Shown: positions 26,674 through 38,426, counted from the first letter of the stretch. The stretch is DNA of 64,000 nucleotides from Fischerella sp. PCC 9431 (GCF_000447295.1 NZ_KE650771.1:3421964-3485963), one strand, 5' to 3'. Notes: a model not told the origin generated them from the letters alone. Translations and numbers: made by a program.

Positions 26674-27588
26674 ATGAATATTCAACAACTACGTGAATCC
26701 TTAAAACTAAAGTGGGTGAAATACTATTTTCAAAATCGTCCCTGGTTAGTAAAAATGCGAATCTGGGGTACTTATGATGGTGAACGTCGCCCTTCTTCTG
26801 GCTTCATTTTGGCAACTTTATCTGTTTTAGAACCAGAATTGGATGAGATATTGCCTTTACTTTTAGAATTAAATAATAACCCGGATTGTATAGTTACAGC
26901 TTTGGGTTTGAATTTCAATCCTGAAGAAGAATTGCATTTATTTGCAGACGGTAATAATCATAATAATGATGATGTAGAAGTAAAGGTAGCTCAAGAAAAA
27001 ATACTTTCTGAAACATCAACTTTGCCATTAGTTGATTCTCAATCTCAAGTTGTACTTTCATCAAATCAGTTCAATCCATCCCAAAATGGGAAGCAGGAGA
27101 TTAGTAGTAAAGTCAGTACGCAAGTACACAATCAAAAAAATTCTGGCTCATCACTAACTGTAATAAATAAAGTGGAAAGTGGGGCTACTCCAGTACCTGC
27201 ATTAGCGGTGATTAATAGAACTAACAATGGTAAAGCTTTACCTGCACTTGCAGTTGTTGGTAGAGCTGAAAGCAGCAGTAAATCGACGCCTACACCACTG
27301 CTGACGGTTGTTAACAAAGCTGAAAATAGTAGTAATAGTAATAATAAACCTGTGCGATCGCTCCCCATTATCACTAACATCAACAGGGAAAGTCAGCCAG
27401 TATCATCTGTCGTCGCTACTAGCAAGGTGGACAGTAAAACTAAGTTAGCATTTATACCACTACAAGAACTCGTAGATCATGTCAATTCAGCCCCGACTAA
27501 GCAAAACCATAAACTTGCTTCTTGGGTGGATGACTTTTGTCAAGGTTCAAGATGGGAAAAAGACGAAGCTATTTATATTCCCTACTGA
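26674..27588 (+). CDS. DUF5331-like protein with repetitive linker
   Basis: A 304-residue protein. The N-terminal 90 residues (MNIQQLRESLKLKWVKYYFQ, RPSSGFILATLSVLEPEL, VTALGLNFNPEEELHLF) look like the DUF5331 domain of cyanobacteria; I name it from memory. Residues about 155-250 are a low-complexity linker with four or five loose copies of a unit like LTVVNKAENSSNS. The last 35 residues (HKLASWVDDFCQGSRWEKD) form a short conserved tail. No membrane segment. Function unknown. Confidence 0.65.
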   Translation: MNIQQLRESLKLKWVKYYFQNRPWLVKMRIWGTYDGERRPSSGFILATLSVLEPELDEILPLLLELNNNPDCIVTALGLNFNPEEELHLFADGNNHNNDDVEVKVAQEKILSETSTLPLVDSQSQVVLSSNQFNPSQNGKQEISSKVSTQVHNQKNSGSSLTVINKVESGATPVPALAVINRTNNGKALPALAVVGRAESSSKSTPTPLLTVVNKAENSSNSNNKPVRSLPIITNINRESQPVSSVVATSKVDSKTKLAFIPLQELVDHVNSAPTKQNHKLASWVDDFCQGSRWEKDEAIYIPY

Positions 27589-27717
27589 GTTTTTCTTAAG
27601 ATCATCTAGGTTACAAAACACTGTTTTTGAGTGTGATTAATATTACGAAATTAAGAAGCGATCGCTACCATTTATTTTTGATTATTTTTTACAGTCCCAA
27701 ATCCAAAATGGTAGTGT

Positions 27718-28299
27718 TCATCTAATTCTAGTTTGATCTGGCAACTCATCTCCACCTGTATAACCAGTAGCTACCCAAACTAAGGATCTCACGCCATCAC
27801 GGATAGATTTGCCAATGGGTTCTGTTTGAGAATTACCAGAAGGAACTGATACTGGTTTAAAATTAATTCCTCGACTACCCAAAACAATCTCACCGATGAC
27901 TGTGGCACGTCTCATATGATAGTCAGAAGTAATTAAGTAAACATTTTTGATGTTGTTTTTTTCTAAATCCTCCACTATGGTGGTGAAGTTTTCTACTGTG
28001 TTATTGGCTCGATAATCCAAGTGTAAGCGTTGATGATTAATCCCCGCTTTGGCAAATACTTTTTTTGTTGCTTTTGGTGGACTACCTCCAGAAATCCAAA
28101 TTGGTAAATTAGGATGCTTACGAGCAAAATCGGCCGTAAATTTTTCTCGTTCTAATTTTTTTGTGGAACCGCCCAAGACTAAAATTGCTTGCGGTTGTGT
28201 AAATTGACCTTGGATTTCCTTATAACCCCACAACGTGACTAGTGGTAGGGTGAGAATCATCAACCGAGAAGATAGGTTTTTGAATAGTGGCTTTTTCAA
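27718..28299 (-). CDS. YdcF/ElyC/SanA-like DUF218 protein
   Basis: A 193-residue protein with one N-terminal hydrophobic segment (about residues 10-24) and the DUF218 core: AILVLGGSTKKLERE, IWISGGSPPKATK, LDYRANNTVENF and YLITSDYHMRRA. Family members act at the cell envelope (E. coli SanA, ElyC), but the reaction is not settled. It is a single gene on the minus strand. Confidence 0.85.
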   Translation of the reverse strand: MKKPLFKNLSSRLMILTLPLVTLWGYKEIQGQFTQPQAILVLGGSTKKLEREKFTADFARKHPNLPIWISGGSPPKATKKVFAKAGINHQRLHLDYRANNTVENFTTIVEDLEKNNIKNVYLITSDYHMRRATVIGEIVLGSRGINFKPVSVPSGNSQTEPIGKSIRDGVRSLVWVATGYTGGDELPDQTRIR

Positions 28300-28525
28300 G
28301 GTTCTATAAGTTCGTCAGCTTTAACAAATTTTCTTGAAAAAGAATTTACAACAGCCAAAATTTAAGAAATTATCCCAAATTGATATTCGGGTGATTTCTC
28401 TATTTAGCGAGCGATCGCAAATGCCAAGAAAAAAGGCATAGATCAACTTGCTGCTAGATTTTAGCTGCTATTGGCGCAGATGCAAAGTGTTTATGCAACC
28501 TCAAATATTAAACTTTTTTAGACGA

Positions 28526-28599
28526 CGGGACTGGCCAGACTCGAACCGGCGACCTAGCGCTTAGGAGGCGCTCGCTCTATCCAACTGAGCTACAGCCCC
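28526..28599 (-). tRNA. tRNA-Arg (anticodon CCU)
   Basis: The reverse strand folds as a cloverleaf. The acceptor stem is GGGGCTG with CAGTCCC, the D arm is GCTC...GAGC, the anticodon stem AGCGC/GCGCT encloses CTCCTAA with anticodon CCT, and the T arm is GCCGG-TTCGAGT-CTGGC. The anticodon reads the arginine codon AGG. The 3' CCA is not encoded. No intron. Confidence 0.95.
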
Positions 28600-28738
28600 A
28601 AAATTATGGATATCACTCTCCATGATACCACTTTTAACAGTTATCAGTGACCAGCTACCAGTTATCAGTTATTATTTTTTCGCTTGGATGGAAATTCTCC
28701 ACCATACGCATAATAATGACTGTTTACTGTTCACTGTT

Positions 28739-29917
<1,179 letters not shown>

Positions 29918-30193
29918 TTAGTATGGGCGATCGCACTCACTTGTTAGCAGTCTCAATCAAACAAGTTTGATCGCCAAATATAAAAAAGGTTTTTCTCCTA
30001 CACCTCTACACCCCTACAAACTAATCCATTCTCCTGCCTGAAGCAGTACCTTTTTTTATCTGTTGTGGATAATGAGGATTTCTAGGCACAGATTGGAGAA
30101 CTTTCTTGGCAGAAGATGAAGATAAGTCCTAAAACTACGTTGCACGTTCTAGCTGTTTTTCCTCCCAGCCGCAAGTACAGCAGTCCACCAAAT

Positions 30194-32392
30194 ATGACCA
30201 AACTCCACTGGCTAGAAGTTACTGAATATGTTTCCCTATATGCTTCCGCAATTGGAAGCTTGGCTGCTACAGTCACTCAACAAGTTGTCTATGCAGCATT
30301 TCCTTTAACTGTAGCCCTTGGTTTGAATATCACAAACCGGGAACGGTTGAAGCGTTTAAATGATCAATATCGACAAAATGCGATCGCCCAATTTGATCAA
30401 TTAGTTGATCCTTTAAGACAGCGCTTAGAAAACTTTGATGACTTTACACAACGCTTAAGTCAAACAACTCAACAGCAAATAGAAGGATTACGACAAAATC
30501 AAAAAGAGCAAAGTACTGATTTTAATCAACAACGCTTGGCACAATTTGATGCATTTAGACAACAGTTGATGAAGGCGACTGAGTTACAAATCGAACCTCT
30601 CAAAGAAAATTTTGCTCAACTCAATGCCTATACTCAACAATTAAATACAAATACTCAGCAACAAATCGAACCAATAAAACAACATCTGGTTCAACTCAAC
30701 GCCTATATCCAACAATTAAATACAAGTACTCAGCAACAAATCGAACCTCTCAAACAAAATTTTACCCAACTGAACACTTATACTCAACAGTTATATACAA
30801 GTATTCAACAAATAGAACCTCTTAAACAAAATTTTGCTCAACTTGACAGTTTTACTCAACAGTTAAATGCTAGTACTCAAAAGCAATTTGAACTCCTCAG
30901 ACAACAAGTAGTAGAACTTGATGGGGAGATTAAAAAAATTAGTACCAATCCTCAGCCACAACTATCTAATTTGGATGCTTTAATTCAGCGCTTAGAACAA
31001 CTAGAAAATTTTGCTAAACAGGTAAATACAAATACTGAACAGCAAATTCAACCGTTGAGACAATACGTAAATCAACTAAATGCTTATACACAAGGAGTAA
31101 ATAAAAATACTGAAAAACAAATAGAAGAATTTAAGTACGCGATCGCACTACTGCAAACAGAAATGCAGAATTTAGAAGAGTCTTTAACTCAAACAGAACA
31201 ACGTCTGAGTCAAGAAGTCGCAACAAAAGTCAAACAACCCCAAGTAAATATTACAATCCCAACACCAGTAAAGCCTCAACCACAAAACACAGTTCTCCAT
31301 CCTCAACCACCAGAAGTAAAAAAAGTTGAAACACCACCAGCTTTACCACCAGTGGCGATGTCTGGCGACAAGCCCCTAACCGCTCCGCGTCTACGGGTCT
31401 ACGCACCAACAACTTCACCAACAACGGAAACACAAAATCTCAATTCTCTTCCCACTTTGGAAGAACATTTAGAACGGGTAGTTTCTGTGGCTTTTAATCC
31501 TATTTTTACTGACCCAGCTAGGAGAATGTTAGCTACTGGTAGCCATGACAAAAGCGTCAAACTCTGGCGTTTAGATACTCAGAAAAGCCGTACTTTAACA
31601 GTTTCTGGAAAAGTCAATTCTATAGCTTTTAGTCCTGATGGTAAAATTTTAGCTTGTGGTCATGACGATAAAACTGTGAAATTATGGGATGTAGATACAG
31701 AAAGAGAACTTTGTAATTTTGTGGGACATAAAGAAAAAGTTTATGCTGTGGCTTTTAGCCCTGATGGCAAAATTATTGCTAGTGGTAGTCAAGATCGGAC
31801 GATTAAACTTTGGTCTGTTGAGCATCAAAAAGAAATATATACTTTAACAGGACATTTAGATGAAGTCTTATGCGTTGCTTTTAGCCCTAATGGTAAGCTA
31901 GTCGCTAGCGGTAGTGGGGATCGGGATCAAACTATTAAAATTTGGCATCTCACCCAAGATAAATTCCTCACTCTTAAAGCTAAATCTAGCTCAATGGGAA
32001 GAATTTATTCTATTTGTTTTAGTCCTGATGGTACAACTTTAGCTAGTGGTCATCAGGATAAAAAAATCAGATTCTGGGATGTGGAAACTGGTAGAGAAAT
32101 TAACTGCATCACTGAAAATGATGAGGAAATTTATTCTGTTGCATTTAGTCCAGATGGAAGAACTTTAGCCAGTGGAAGTTATGACGGAAATCTGAAAATA
32201 TGGCAAGTAGACACCGGTGAGGAACTGAATAGTATTGCTGTTAATCAAGGTGCAATTTATTGTGTTGCTTATAGTCCAGATGGCAAAATCCTAGCAACAG
32301 CCAATGGAGAGAAAACAGTCACATTGGTAAATTTTGAAGTTAGATCAACACGGCGCAGTCGAGATATAGAAATAGACAAAGTATTTGATTAA
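30194..32392 (+). CDS. Coiled-coil/WD40 repeat protein
   Basis: From the ATG at 30194 (MTKLHWLEVTEYVSLYASAIG) a 732-residue protein; an upstream ATG at 30116 would add 26 residues of poor quality. A hydrophobic segment lies near residues 18-45. Then comes a long helical region with at least four copies of a 25-residue unit (EPLKQNFAQLNAYTQQLNTS and the next five residues; DNA 30595-30965). A proline-rich linker (about 370-430) follows, then seven WD40 units (for example SVAFSPDGRTLASGSYDGNLK), a complete propeller. It looks like a membrane-tethered scaffold. The linker contains a repeat-like DNA block at 31360-31412. Confidence 0.85.
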   Translation: MTKLHWLEVTEYVSLYASAIGSLAATVTQQVVYAAFPLTVALGLNITNRERLKRLNDQYRQNAIAQFDQLVDPLRQRLENFDDFTQRLSQTTQQQIEGLRQNQKEQSTDFNQQRLAQFDAFRQQLMKATELQIEPLKENFAQLNAYTQQLNTNTQQQIEPIKQHLVQLNAYIQQLNTSTQQQIEPLKQNFTQLNTYTQQLYTSIQQIEPLKQNFAQLDSFTQQLNASTQKQFELLRQQVVELDGEIKKISTNPQPQLSNLDALIQRLEQLENFAKQVNTNTEQQIQPLRQYVNQLNAYTQGVNKNTEKQIEEFKYAIALLQTEMQNLEESLTQTEQRLSQEVATKVKQPQVNITIPTPVKPQPQNTVLHPQPPEVKKVETPPALPPVAMSGDKPLTAPRLRVYAPTTSPTTETQNLNSLPTLEEHLERVVSVAFNPIFTDPARRMLATGSHDKSVKLWRLDTQKSRTLTVSGKVNSIAFSPDGKILACGHDDKTVKLWDVDTERELCNFVGHKEKVYAVAFSPDGKIIASGSQDRTIKLWSVEHQKEIYTLTGHLDEVLCVAFSPNGKLVASGSGDRDQTIKIWHLTQDKFLTLKAKSSSMGRIYSICFSPDGTTLASGHQDKKIRFWDVETGREINCITENDEEIYSVAFSPDGRTLASGSYDGNLKIWQVDTGEELNSIAVNQGAIYCVAYSPDGKILATANGEKTVTLVNFEVRSTRRSRDIEIDKVFD
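30595..30965 (+). repeat. 75-bp tandem repeat within the WD40 protein gene
   Basis: Four to five copies of a unit coding for 25 residues beginning EPLKQNF and ending STQQQI. The third copy lacks one residue. Successive copies differ mostly at synonymous or conservative positions, which suggests expansion by duplication. Confidence 0.75.
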
Positions 32393-32446
32393 TATGGTAA
32401 TTACTAAATTTAAGGGTGAACGGATGTACACCCTACCAAATATTTC

Positions 32447-32749
32447 CTAAGCAGCCAATTTTTCTTGCACTAATACATATGGCTGGACAATTAAAGTATG
32501 AAACCGTTTAGTGCGATCGCTATTCCAATTACCCAATTGATCTAAAGATGGTTTAGCAATCAATTGTTCATCAATCCAGTTTTGGACTTCTAAAACTTTA
32601 TCACTGGCGATCGCTACCCCTACATCCAATATATCTAATCCTATTGCTACCACAATCACTGCATCTCTCTGCGCGTGGGGAATTAGCCACTCCCATTCCG
32701 CCTCATCTAAGTTTTCTGTTAATTCTGCTCTTAAACTTGGATTACTCAT
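32447..32749 (-). CDS. DUF2288 family protein
   Basis: A 100-residue soluble protein. The segments LRAELTENLDEAEWEWLIPHA and DAVIVVAIGLDILDVGVAIA match the small DUF2288 family. Function unknown. It converges with the WD40 gene (54 bases between stops). Confidence 0.85.
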   Translation of the reverse strand: MSNPSLRAELTENLDEAEWEWLIPHAQRDAVIVVAIGLDILDVGVAIASDKVLEVQNWIDEQLIAKPSLDQLGNWNSDRTKRFHTLIVQPYVLVQEKLAA

Positions 32750-32860
32750 CAGTCATTAATTAAAGGATATTTTTACTATTTTAAATAAAAATTACACTAT
32801 CTTACATATATCTTCCGCTCTTTCTAATTCACTATTTTCAAAAATTACTAATAATTATAA

Positions 32861-33898
32861 CTAAACTTCTGACTTCATTTCATCAATTTCAAATATAGAA
32901 ACTATTACTCCAGCAATAGGAATTGCAATAAAAATTCCCAATAAACCAGCTACTTTCGCACCTACTAGTAAAGCAAAAAATACTACTACAGGATTCAGAT
33001 TTAGCGCACCTTGCATAATTCGAGGTGCAATGAGATTATCTTGTATTTGTTGAAGTATGATGCAAGCAACTAATACCTTGAGAGCTAGCCAAACACCTTG
33101 AGATAACACAATTAAAGTAATTATACTAACTCCCAAGGTTGCGCCTATACCAGGAATAATGTCAAGGATTCCGACTATAACTGACAATATCAAGGCGAAG
33201 GGAACTTTTAATAATAAAAAAACAATAAAAGTAGAACCTGTAAGAAATAAAGTTAATATTAATTGACCTTGAAAAAAACCTAAAAAGTTGCGTTGAATTA
33301 TGCTAGTGAATTTACTACGCCGATGTTTGGGTATTATTTTGATTATCAAATGCCAAAGTTTGTCTCCATCCAGTAGCATAAAAAAAGCAACAACTGAAAT
33401 TAATATCAAAGTCACAAAATTAGTTAAAAATGTTTGGAGGATGGTCAAACTAGCCACAAGTTTATTTATTGCTTGATTGCGTATCTGTTCTTCAATAATG
33501 GTTAAATCTAGCTGAATATTACGTGAGCGAAATATAGATTCAATTTGCTCTAGTAAAGGGGCTAATGAATTTAAAAAACTTGTGAAACTGTCAATTAACT
33601 GTTGCCCTTGTGATAAAATAGTCAAACCAACAGTAATTGTCAAACTACCAATAATTACAATACTGAGTAAAAAAACTACAATTACTGCTACATGATGGGG
33701 CAAAAAACGTTTTAGCCATTTTACCGGATAACTCAGCAAAAAAGCCAATATAGTAGCAAAAGTAAAAATAATAATTACAGTTTCAAAATAAGCTAAAAGC
33801 TGTACAATCGCCCACCCAGAAGCAACTAAAAGCAAAAATCTGACTAAAGTCAAATTGTTTAGTTTAGACCAAAAATTATTGGTTCTCCAGCTACTCAT
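32861..33898 (-). CDS. AI-2E/PerM-family membrane protein
   Basis: A 345-residue integral membrane protein. Two helices near the N-terminus and another at about residues 60-100 are followed by a large polar region. The C-terminal set includes the family segment VGILDIIPGIGATLGV and ends with VGAKVAGLLGIFIAIPIAGV. The family includes autoinducer exporters and Na+/H+ or polyisoprenoid transport-related proteins, so substrate prediction is not safe. Confidence 0.88.
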   Translation of the reverse strand: MSSWRTNNFWSKLNNLTLVRFLLLVASGWAIVQLLAYFETVIIIFTFATILAFLLSYPVKWLKRFLPHHVAVIVVFLLSIVIIGSLTITVGLTILSQGQQLIDSFTSFLNSLAPLLEQIESIFRSRNIQLDLTIIEEQIRNQAINKLVASLTILQTFLTNFVTLILISVVAFFMLLDGDKLWHLIIKIIPKHRRSKFTSIIQRNFLGFFQGQLILTLFLTGSTFIVFLLLKVPFALILSVIVGILDIIPGIGATLGVSIITLIVLSQGVWLALKVLVACIILQQIQDNLIAPRIMQGALNLNPVVVFFALLVGAKVAGLLGIFIAIPIAGVIVSIFEIDEMKSEV

Positions 33899-34339
33899 GA
33901 ATTTTTAATTAAAATAATGGATATTAAAAGTGAATATTACTAAGAGTTCTTAATTACCATATCAGTAACGATTGATGATTATTTATTATTAGGAACACTT
34001 GCCAAGATCATGCGAACTAATGACCTTTACGTTATAGTCTTTAAGATACTAATAACCACTTTCCTAAAGTATATTTTTTTGTTTTACTAACTAATAGCTT
34101 CAATTCCAAAGGAAATAAGTATATTGACAAGACAACTACCAAAAGGCGTGTTTTTCTTGAGTCAAGTGCATTTAAACACACTTAAGGTAGACAGGGTATA
34201 GGCCAATACGGTTGCTGTTAAACATTTTTTCTTCTCTTTGTGTCTAAGTGTCTACCCTGCGGGAAGTCGCTTGCGCGTCTATGTGGTGAAAAAATAATTA
34301 TTGAAATACTAAAATACTAAGAAAATTTCATTTTCCTCA
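33899..34339. other. Intergenic region with dispersed-repeat fragments
   Basis: About 440 bases. From 34227 onward are GTGTCTAAGTGTCTACC and TGCGGGAAGTCGCTTGCGCGTCT, of the repeat type seen elsewhere in such genomes, followed by a GAAATACTAAAATACTAAG repeat. No gene or terminator is clear. Confidence 0.45.
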
Positions 34340-37288
34340 TCACTTCGTTTCCATCCAGTTTTCACCAGCACGTACATCTACTACCAAAGGGACACTTAAC
34401 TGTACTGCATTTTCCATCGTTGACTTAATTTGGATTTGCAATTCTTCCCATTCTTGTGGAGGAACCTCAAATACTAATTCATCGTGAACTTGTAGTAATA
34501 ATCGTGCTTGATAATTTTGCAAAATTTCATGCAGCCTCACCATTGCAATTTTGATGATATCAGCACTAGAACCTTGAATTGGGGCATTGGCAGCAGAACG
34601 TAACAAACCAGTGTCGTAATTACCTAAATTCTTGAGTTTACCTAAATCAATATCTTCCGGGTTACTGCCTTTTAATTGACGTAGGCTATTGGTGGTAAAA
34701 TCAAAATAACGACGCCTACCGAGAATTGTTTCTACATAACCTTGAGCGATCGCTTGTTTTTTTAATCCCTCCAAATATTCAAATATTTTTGGGTAACGTT
34801 TGCTAAATCGTTTGATAAATTCGTTCGCCAGGTTTCTATCCACACCTGTTGAACGGGAAAACTTCAGCGAACCCATACCATAAATCACGCCAAAGTTGAT
34901 AGTTTTTGCTACCCGTCTTTCATCTGATGTTATATCTTCTTTTTCAAACATCAGTCTCGCAGTAACAGTATGAATATCTTGGTTATTTTGATAAGCTTCT
35001 ACAAGTACTGGCTCTTGACTCAAATGAGTGAGAATTCTTAACTCTATTTGGGAGTAATCAGCAGCAACCATTAACCAACCAGATTCTGGTAAAAACGCCT
35101 TACGAATTTGGCGACTAAAAGCAGTCCGAATCGGGATATTTTGTAAATTTGGATTAGAAGAAGATAATCTACCTGTTGATGTTGCTGTTTGATTAAAATT
35201 AGTATGGACTCGCTTTGTATCTGCACGCACTAATGCTGGTAAAGCATCCACATAAGTAGACTTTAATTTTGCCAGAGTTCGATATTCAATAATGGTATCA
35301 ATAATACCTGTGGTATCTACCTCTCGTAATCTTTCTAGGGTAGCTGCGTCTGTAGAATATCCTGTTTGAATTTTGCGAGAATATTTAGTACTTAACCCTA
35401 ATTGTTCAAACAATATTTGACTCAATTGTTTGGGAGAACCTAAATTAAATTTATCTCCCGCTATGTCATAAGCTTGTTGTTCCAGTCTTGCTAAATCTGT
35501 TTCTAATTGTTGTGAAAGTTCGTTTAAATAAGCTGTATTGATGTGAATACCATTGTATTCCATGTTTGCCAACACAGCTTCTAATGGTTGTTCTACATCA
35601 ATTAATAGCTGATACAAAGCTGGTATTTTTTCCAGTTCTGTACGCAATTTTGGTACTAATTGGAATGTCGCCCAAACTTGCAAACCACAGTAATCAGCTA
35701 TCTTGTTAATCTCAATATCCGCAATTGTTTTACCTTTGGGAACTACATCTAGATAATTTTTAATCGTCAAACCTAAATGTTTTTGAGCCAAGTCACTTAA
35801 ATTATGGCTACTATCAGGATTGAGGACATAACTAGCTAGCATGGGATCAAATACCACCCCAGCTAAATTGATTCCTTGGCATTTGAAAACTAAGCGATCA
35901 AATTTAGCATTTTGAAAAGTTTTGGGATAATTAGTACTTTCCAAAATTGGACGTAGGGCTTTTAGTGCAATTTCTTTATTTAAGTTTTCTCCGGCTGTAT
36001 GATTTAAGGGAATATAAGCAATTTCATCTGAGTTAGTTCCCCAACAACAACCAATTCCTACTAGTTCTGCATTTCGTGGTTCTAGATTATTGGTTTCAGT
36101 GTCCCAGGCTAGTGGTAAATTTGCATCAGTAAATTCTTCTAATAATTTCACTAACTCAGTTAGCTTTGCTTCTGTATCAATGATGCGCGGTTGAATGATT
36201 GAAGTATTTTGTTGCTGTTGAGCTTGTTCTGTTTCTGTAGCAGTGAAAAACCACAAATCTTCATCATCTGTAGAGATAGGAAATTCATTGTCTCTACTTT
36301 CTATTTCTGTTTCTGATTCTTCTGTAACAGTACCACCAAATTTTTGCTGAAGTTGGTTAATTTTGCTTAAAAAAGATTTAAATTCTAACTTTTCTAAAAT
36401 AGGTATCAGAATATTACTATCAAAGCCTGTTAATTTACAATCTTCTAAATTAATATCAAGGGGAACATCAAGAACGATCGCAGCTAAGAATCTCGATTTT
36501 TCGGCGTCTTCTTTGCCAGATTCTAATTTTTTCTGAGTTGCGCCTTTAATTTCACTCAAGGAAGCATAAATTTGTTCAAGGGAACCGTAGGTATTTAGCA
36601 ATTGCACTGCTGTTTTTTCACCTATTCCCTTAACACCGGGAATATTATCTGATTTGTCACCACAAAGAGCTTTATAATCAATCACTTGTGATGGCAAAAT
36701 TCCTAGTTTTTGTTTAACTTCTTCTGGACCAAATTCGCTGATACCGTTTGTAGATGTGGAACGTTTCAGTGCATCAGGACTAAAATACAAAACGCTAATT
36801 TCTTTTTCAGGATCAACGAGTTGAAATAAATCGCGATCGCCTGTGAGGATTTTGACTTGATATCCCGCAGCAGTTGCTTTTTGTGCTAAGGTTCCCAGCA
36901 CATCATCTGCTTCGTAACCAGGAGCGGTAAGAATTTTCAGATTGAATCCATCCAGCAACTCATGTAAGTTTTTCAGATCGGGAACAAAATCTTCTGGTGT
37001 ACCTGGGCGATCGGCTTTATAAGTATCATCAGCTTCGTGGCGAAAAGTTGGCAACCCTAAATCAAAAGCTACTGCAATTGCTTGTGGCTGTTGCACTGTC
37101 ATGACTTCTATCAGACACTTTAAAAAGCCAAAACATACGCTGGTCGGAATTTTGGTTTTTTCGGTTCGCATTCCACCATTTTTTCCCTTAGCGAAAGCGA
37201 AGTAAGAACGAAATGCTAGGGAGTGTCCATCTATCAAAATGAAGGTGGGACGTGTTGCGGTTGAATTGGAGGGTGTTGTTTGGGACAT
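34340..37288 (-). CDS. polA: DNA polymerase I
   Basis: A 982-residue replication and repair polymerase. Order: 5' nuclease domain (LIDGHSLAFRSYFAF, then GYEADDVLGTLA, GDRDLFQLV, GDKSDNIPGVKGIGEKTA), a spacer, a 3'-5' exonuclease domain that keeps acidic residues (LAWDTETNNLEP, near residue 395), and the polymerase domain (TSTGRLSSSNPNLQNIPIR, motif A DYSQIELRIL, motif B KTINFGVIYGMG, motif C QVHDELVFEVP). All catalytic motifs are visible. It is divergent from the HAD gene. Confidence 0.97.
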   Translation of the reverse strand: MSQTTPSNSTATRPTFILIDGHSLAFRSYFAFAKGKNGGMRTEKTKIPTSVCFGFLKCLIEVMTVQQPQAIAVAFDLGLPTFRHEADDTYKADRPGTPEDFVPDLKNLHELLDGFNLKILTAPGYEADDVLGTLAQKATAAGYQVKILTGDRDLFQLVDPEKEISVLYFSPDALKRSTSTNGISEFGPEEVKQKLGILPSQVIDYKALCGDKSDNIPGVKGIGEKTAVQLLNTYGSLEQIYASLSEIKGATQKKLESGKEDAEKSRFLAAIVLDVPLDINLEDCKLTGFDSNILIPILEKLEFKSFLSKINQLQQKFGGTVTEESETEIESRDNEFPISTDDEDLWFFTATETEQAQQQQNTSIIQPRIIDTEAKLTELVKLLEEFTDANLPLAWDTETNNLEPRNAELVGIGCCWGTNSDEIAYIPLNHTAGENLNKEIALKALRPILESTNYPKTFQNAKFDRLVFKCQGINLAGVVFDPMLASYVLNPDSSHNLSDLAQKHLGLTIKNYLDVVPKGKTIADIEINKIADYCGLQVWATFQLVPKLRTELEKIPALYQLLIDVEQPLEAVLANMEYNGIHINTAYLNELSQQLETDLARLEQQAYDIAGDKFNLGSPKQLSQILFEQLGLSTKYSRKIQTGYSTDAATLERLREVDTTGIIDTIIEYRTLAKLKSTYVDALPALVRADTKRVHTNFNQTATSTGRLSSSNPNLQNIPIRTAFSRQIRKAFLPESGWLMVAADYSQIELRILTHLSQEPVLVEAYQNNQDIHTVTARLMFEKEDITSDERRVAKTINFGVIYGMGSLKFSRSTGVDRNLANEFIKRFSKRYPKIFEYLEGLKKQAIAQGYVETILGRRRYFDFTTNSLRQLKGSNPEDIDLGKLKNLGNYDTGLLRSAANAPIQGSSADIIKIAMVRLHEILQNYQARLLLQVHDELVFEVPPQEWEELQIQIKSTMENAVQLSVPLVVDVRAGENWMETK

Positions 37289-37397
37289 AGAATTTATTTT
37301 AACCAGCAGTTTTGATTGCTTTATCTGACCAGTAGGAGGATTTTGGGTGATTTCTTAACCAGAGACTGATAACCTCGAACTGGGACTTCAAAGTATA

Positions 37398-38291
37398 TTG
37401 CTCATCAAATTTATGTACAAAGCATCTGCTACTCAAATAGAATCAGCTGCTGTTGCGGGTATGGCTACACAAGAAATTAAACTGCTGGTTCTAGATATAG
37501 ATGGAACTATCGCCGGCGAATCTAACAATATCAATGAACCTGTCAAAGAAGCAATCACTGCGGCAAAAGCAAAAGGAATTCAAGTCGCGATCGCCACTGG
37601 TAGAATGTTCCGTTCTGCTTTGCGCTTCCATCAAGATATTGCTTCTACTATGCCTTTAGTAGCTTACCAAGGAGCCTGGATACAAGACCCAAATTCTCAA
37701 AAAATGCACCAACATTTAGCTGTTTCTAGGGAAATGGCTCATCGGCTATTAGACTATTTTGAACAACCAGAATTGCGATCGCTTTTATCTGTTCATTTTT
37801 ACGTCAACGATCAACTTTACGTCCGCGAAATCACAACCGAAACTCAACTTTATTCAGAACGTTCTGGGATTGCGCCCATTGCAGTCGGTGACTTACGCCA
37901 AGTTTTAACCGATCATGAACCAACAAAAGTTTTGGCTTTGTGTGACGACAAAGACATTATTGATAATCTACTTGGTTCTTTACGCCTTCAATATACTCCT
38001 GCGGAGTTATATTTGACAAAATCCGTTGCTACATTTTTTGAAGCGACTCACCCTTTTGCAAATAAAGGTATGGCTGTGCGTTACCTGGCTGAAGAATTGC
38101 TAGGATTACAACCTAGTAACGTCATGGTTATTGGTGATAACTTTAATGATTTAGAAATGCTAGAGTATGCTGGTATTGGTATCGCTATGGGTAACGCACC
38201 ACCCCAAATCCAGGCGATCGCTAGCTGGATAGCTCCCACTATTGACCAAGATGGAGCAGCAGTGGCAATAGAAAAGTTTTTGCTATCGTAG
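37398..38291 (+). CDS. Cof-type HAD phosphatase
   Basis: A HAD-superfamily (IIB, Cof-type) hydrolase of about 297 residues. Motif I is LDIDGTIAGES, motif II is AIATGRM, and motifs III/IV are VIGDNFNDLEMLEYAGIGIAMGN. Substrate is probably a sugar phosphate or nucleotide. The start is unsure: ATG codons at 37413 and 37461 (MATQEIKLLVLDID) are also in frame, and the last begins right at the conserved domain. Confidence 0.88.
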   Translation: MLIKFMYKASATQIESAAVAGMATQEIKLLVLDIDGTIAGESNNINEPVKEAITAAKAKGIQVAIATGRMFRSALRFHQDIASTMPLVAYQGAWIQDPNSQKMHQHLAVSREMAHRLLDYFEQPELRSLLSVHFYVNDQLYVREITTETQLYSERSGIAPIAVGDLRQVLTDHEPTKVLALCDDKDIIDNLLGSLRLQYTPAELYLTKSVATFFEATHPFANKGMAVRYLAEELLGLQPSNVMVIGDNFNDLEMLEYAGIGIAMGNAPPQIQAIASWIAPTIDQDGAAVAIEKFLLS

Positions 38292-38426
38292 CAGTTGTTG
38301 GTTGTTGTTTGAAACGATATAACTAACCATTAATTACTATAAAGACGTGCTAACTGCGGTGTCGCATATACCTTTACTAAAGCACGTCTCTACAAACTAT
38401 ATTATTTATCACTAACAAAATACTAA

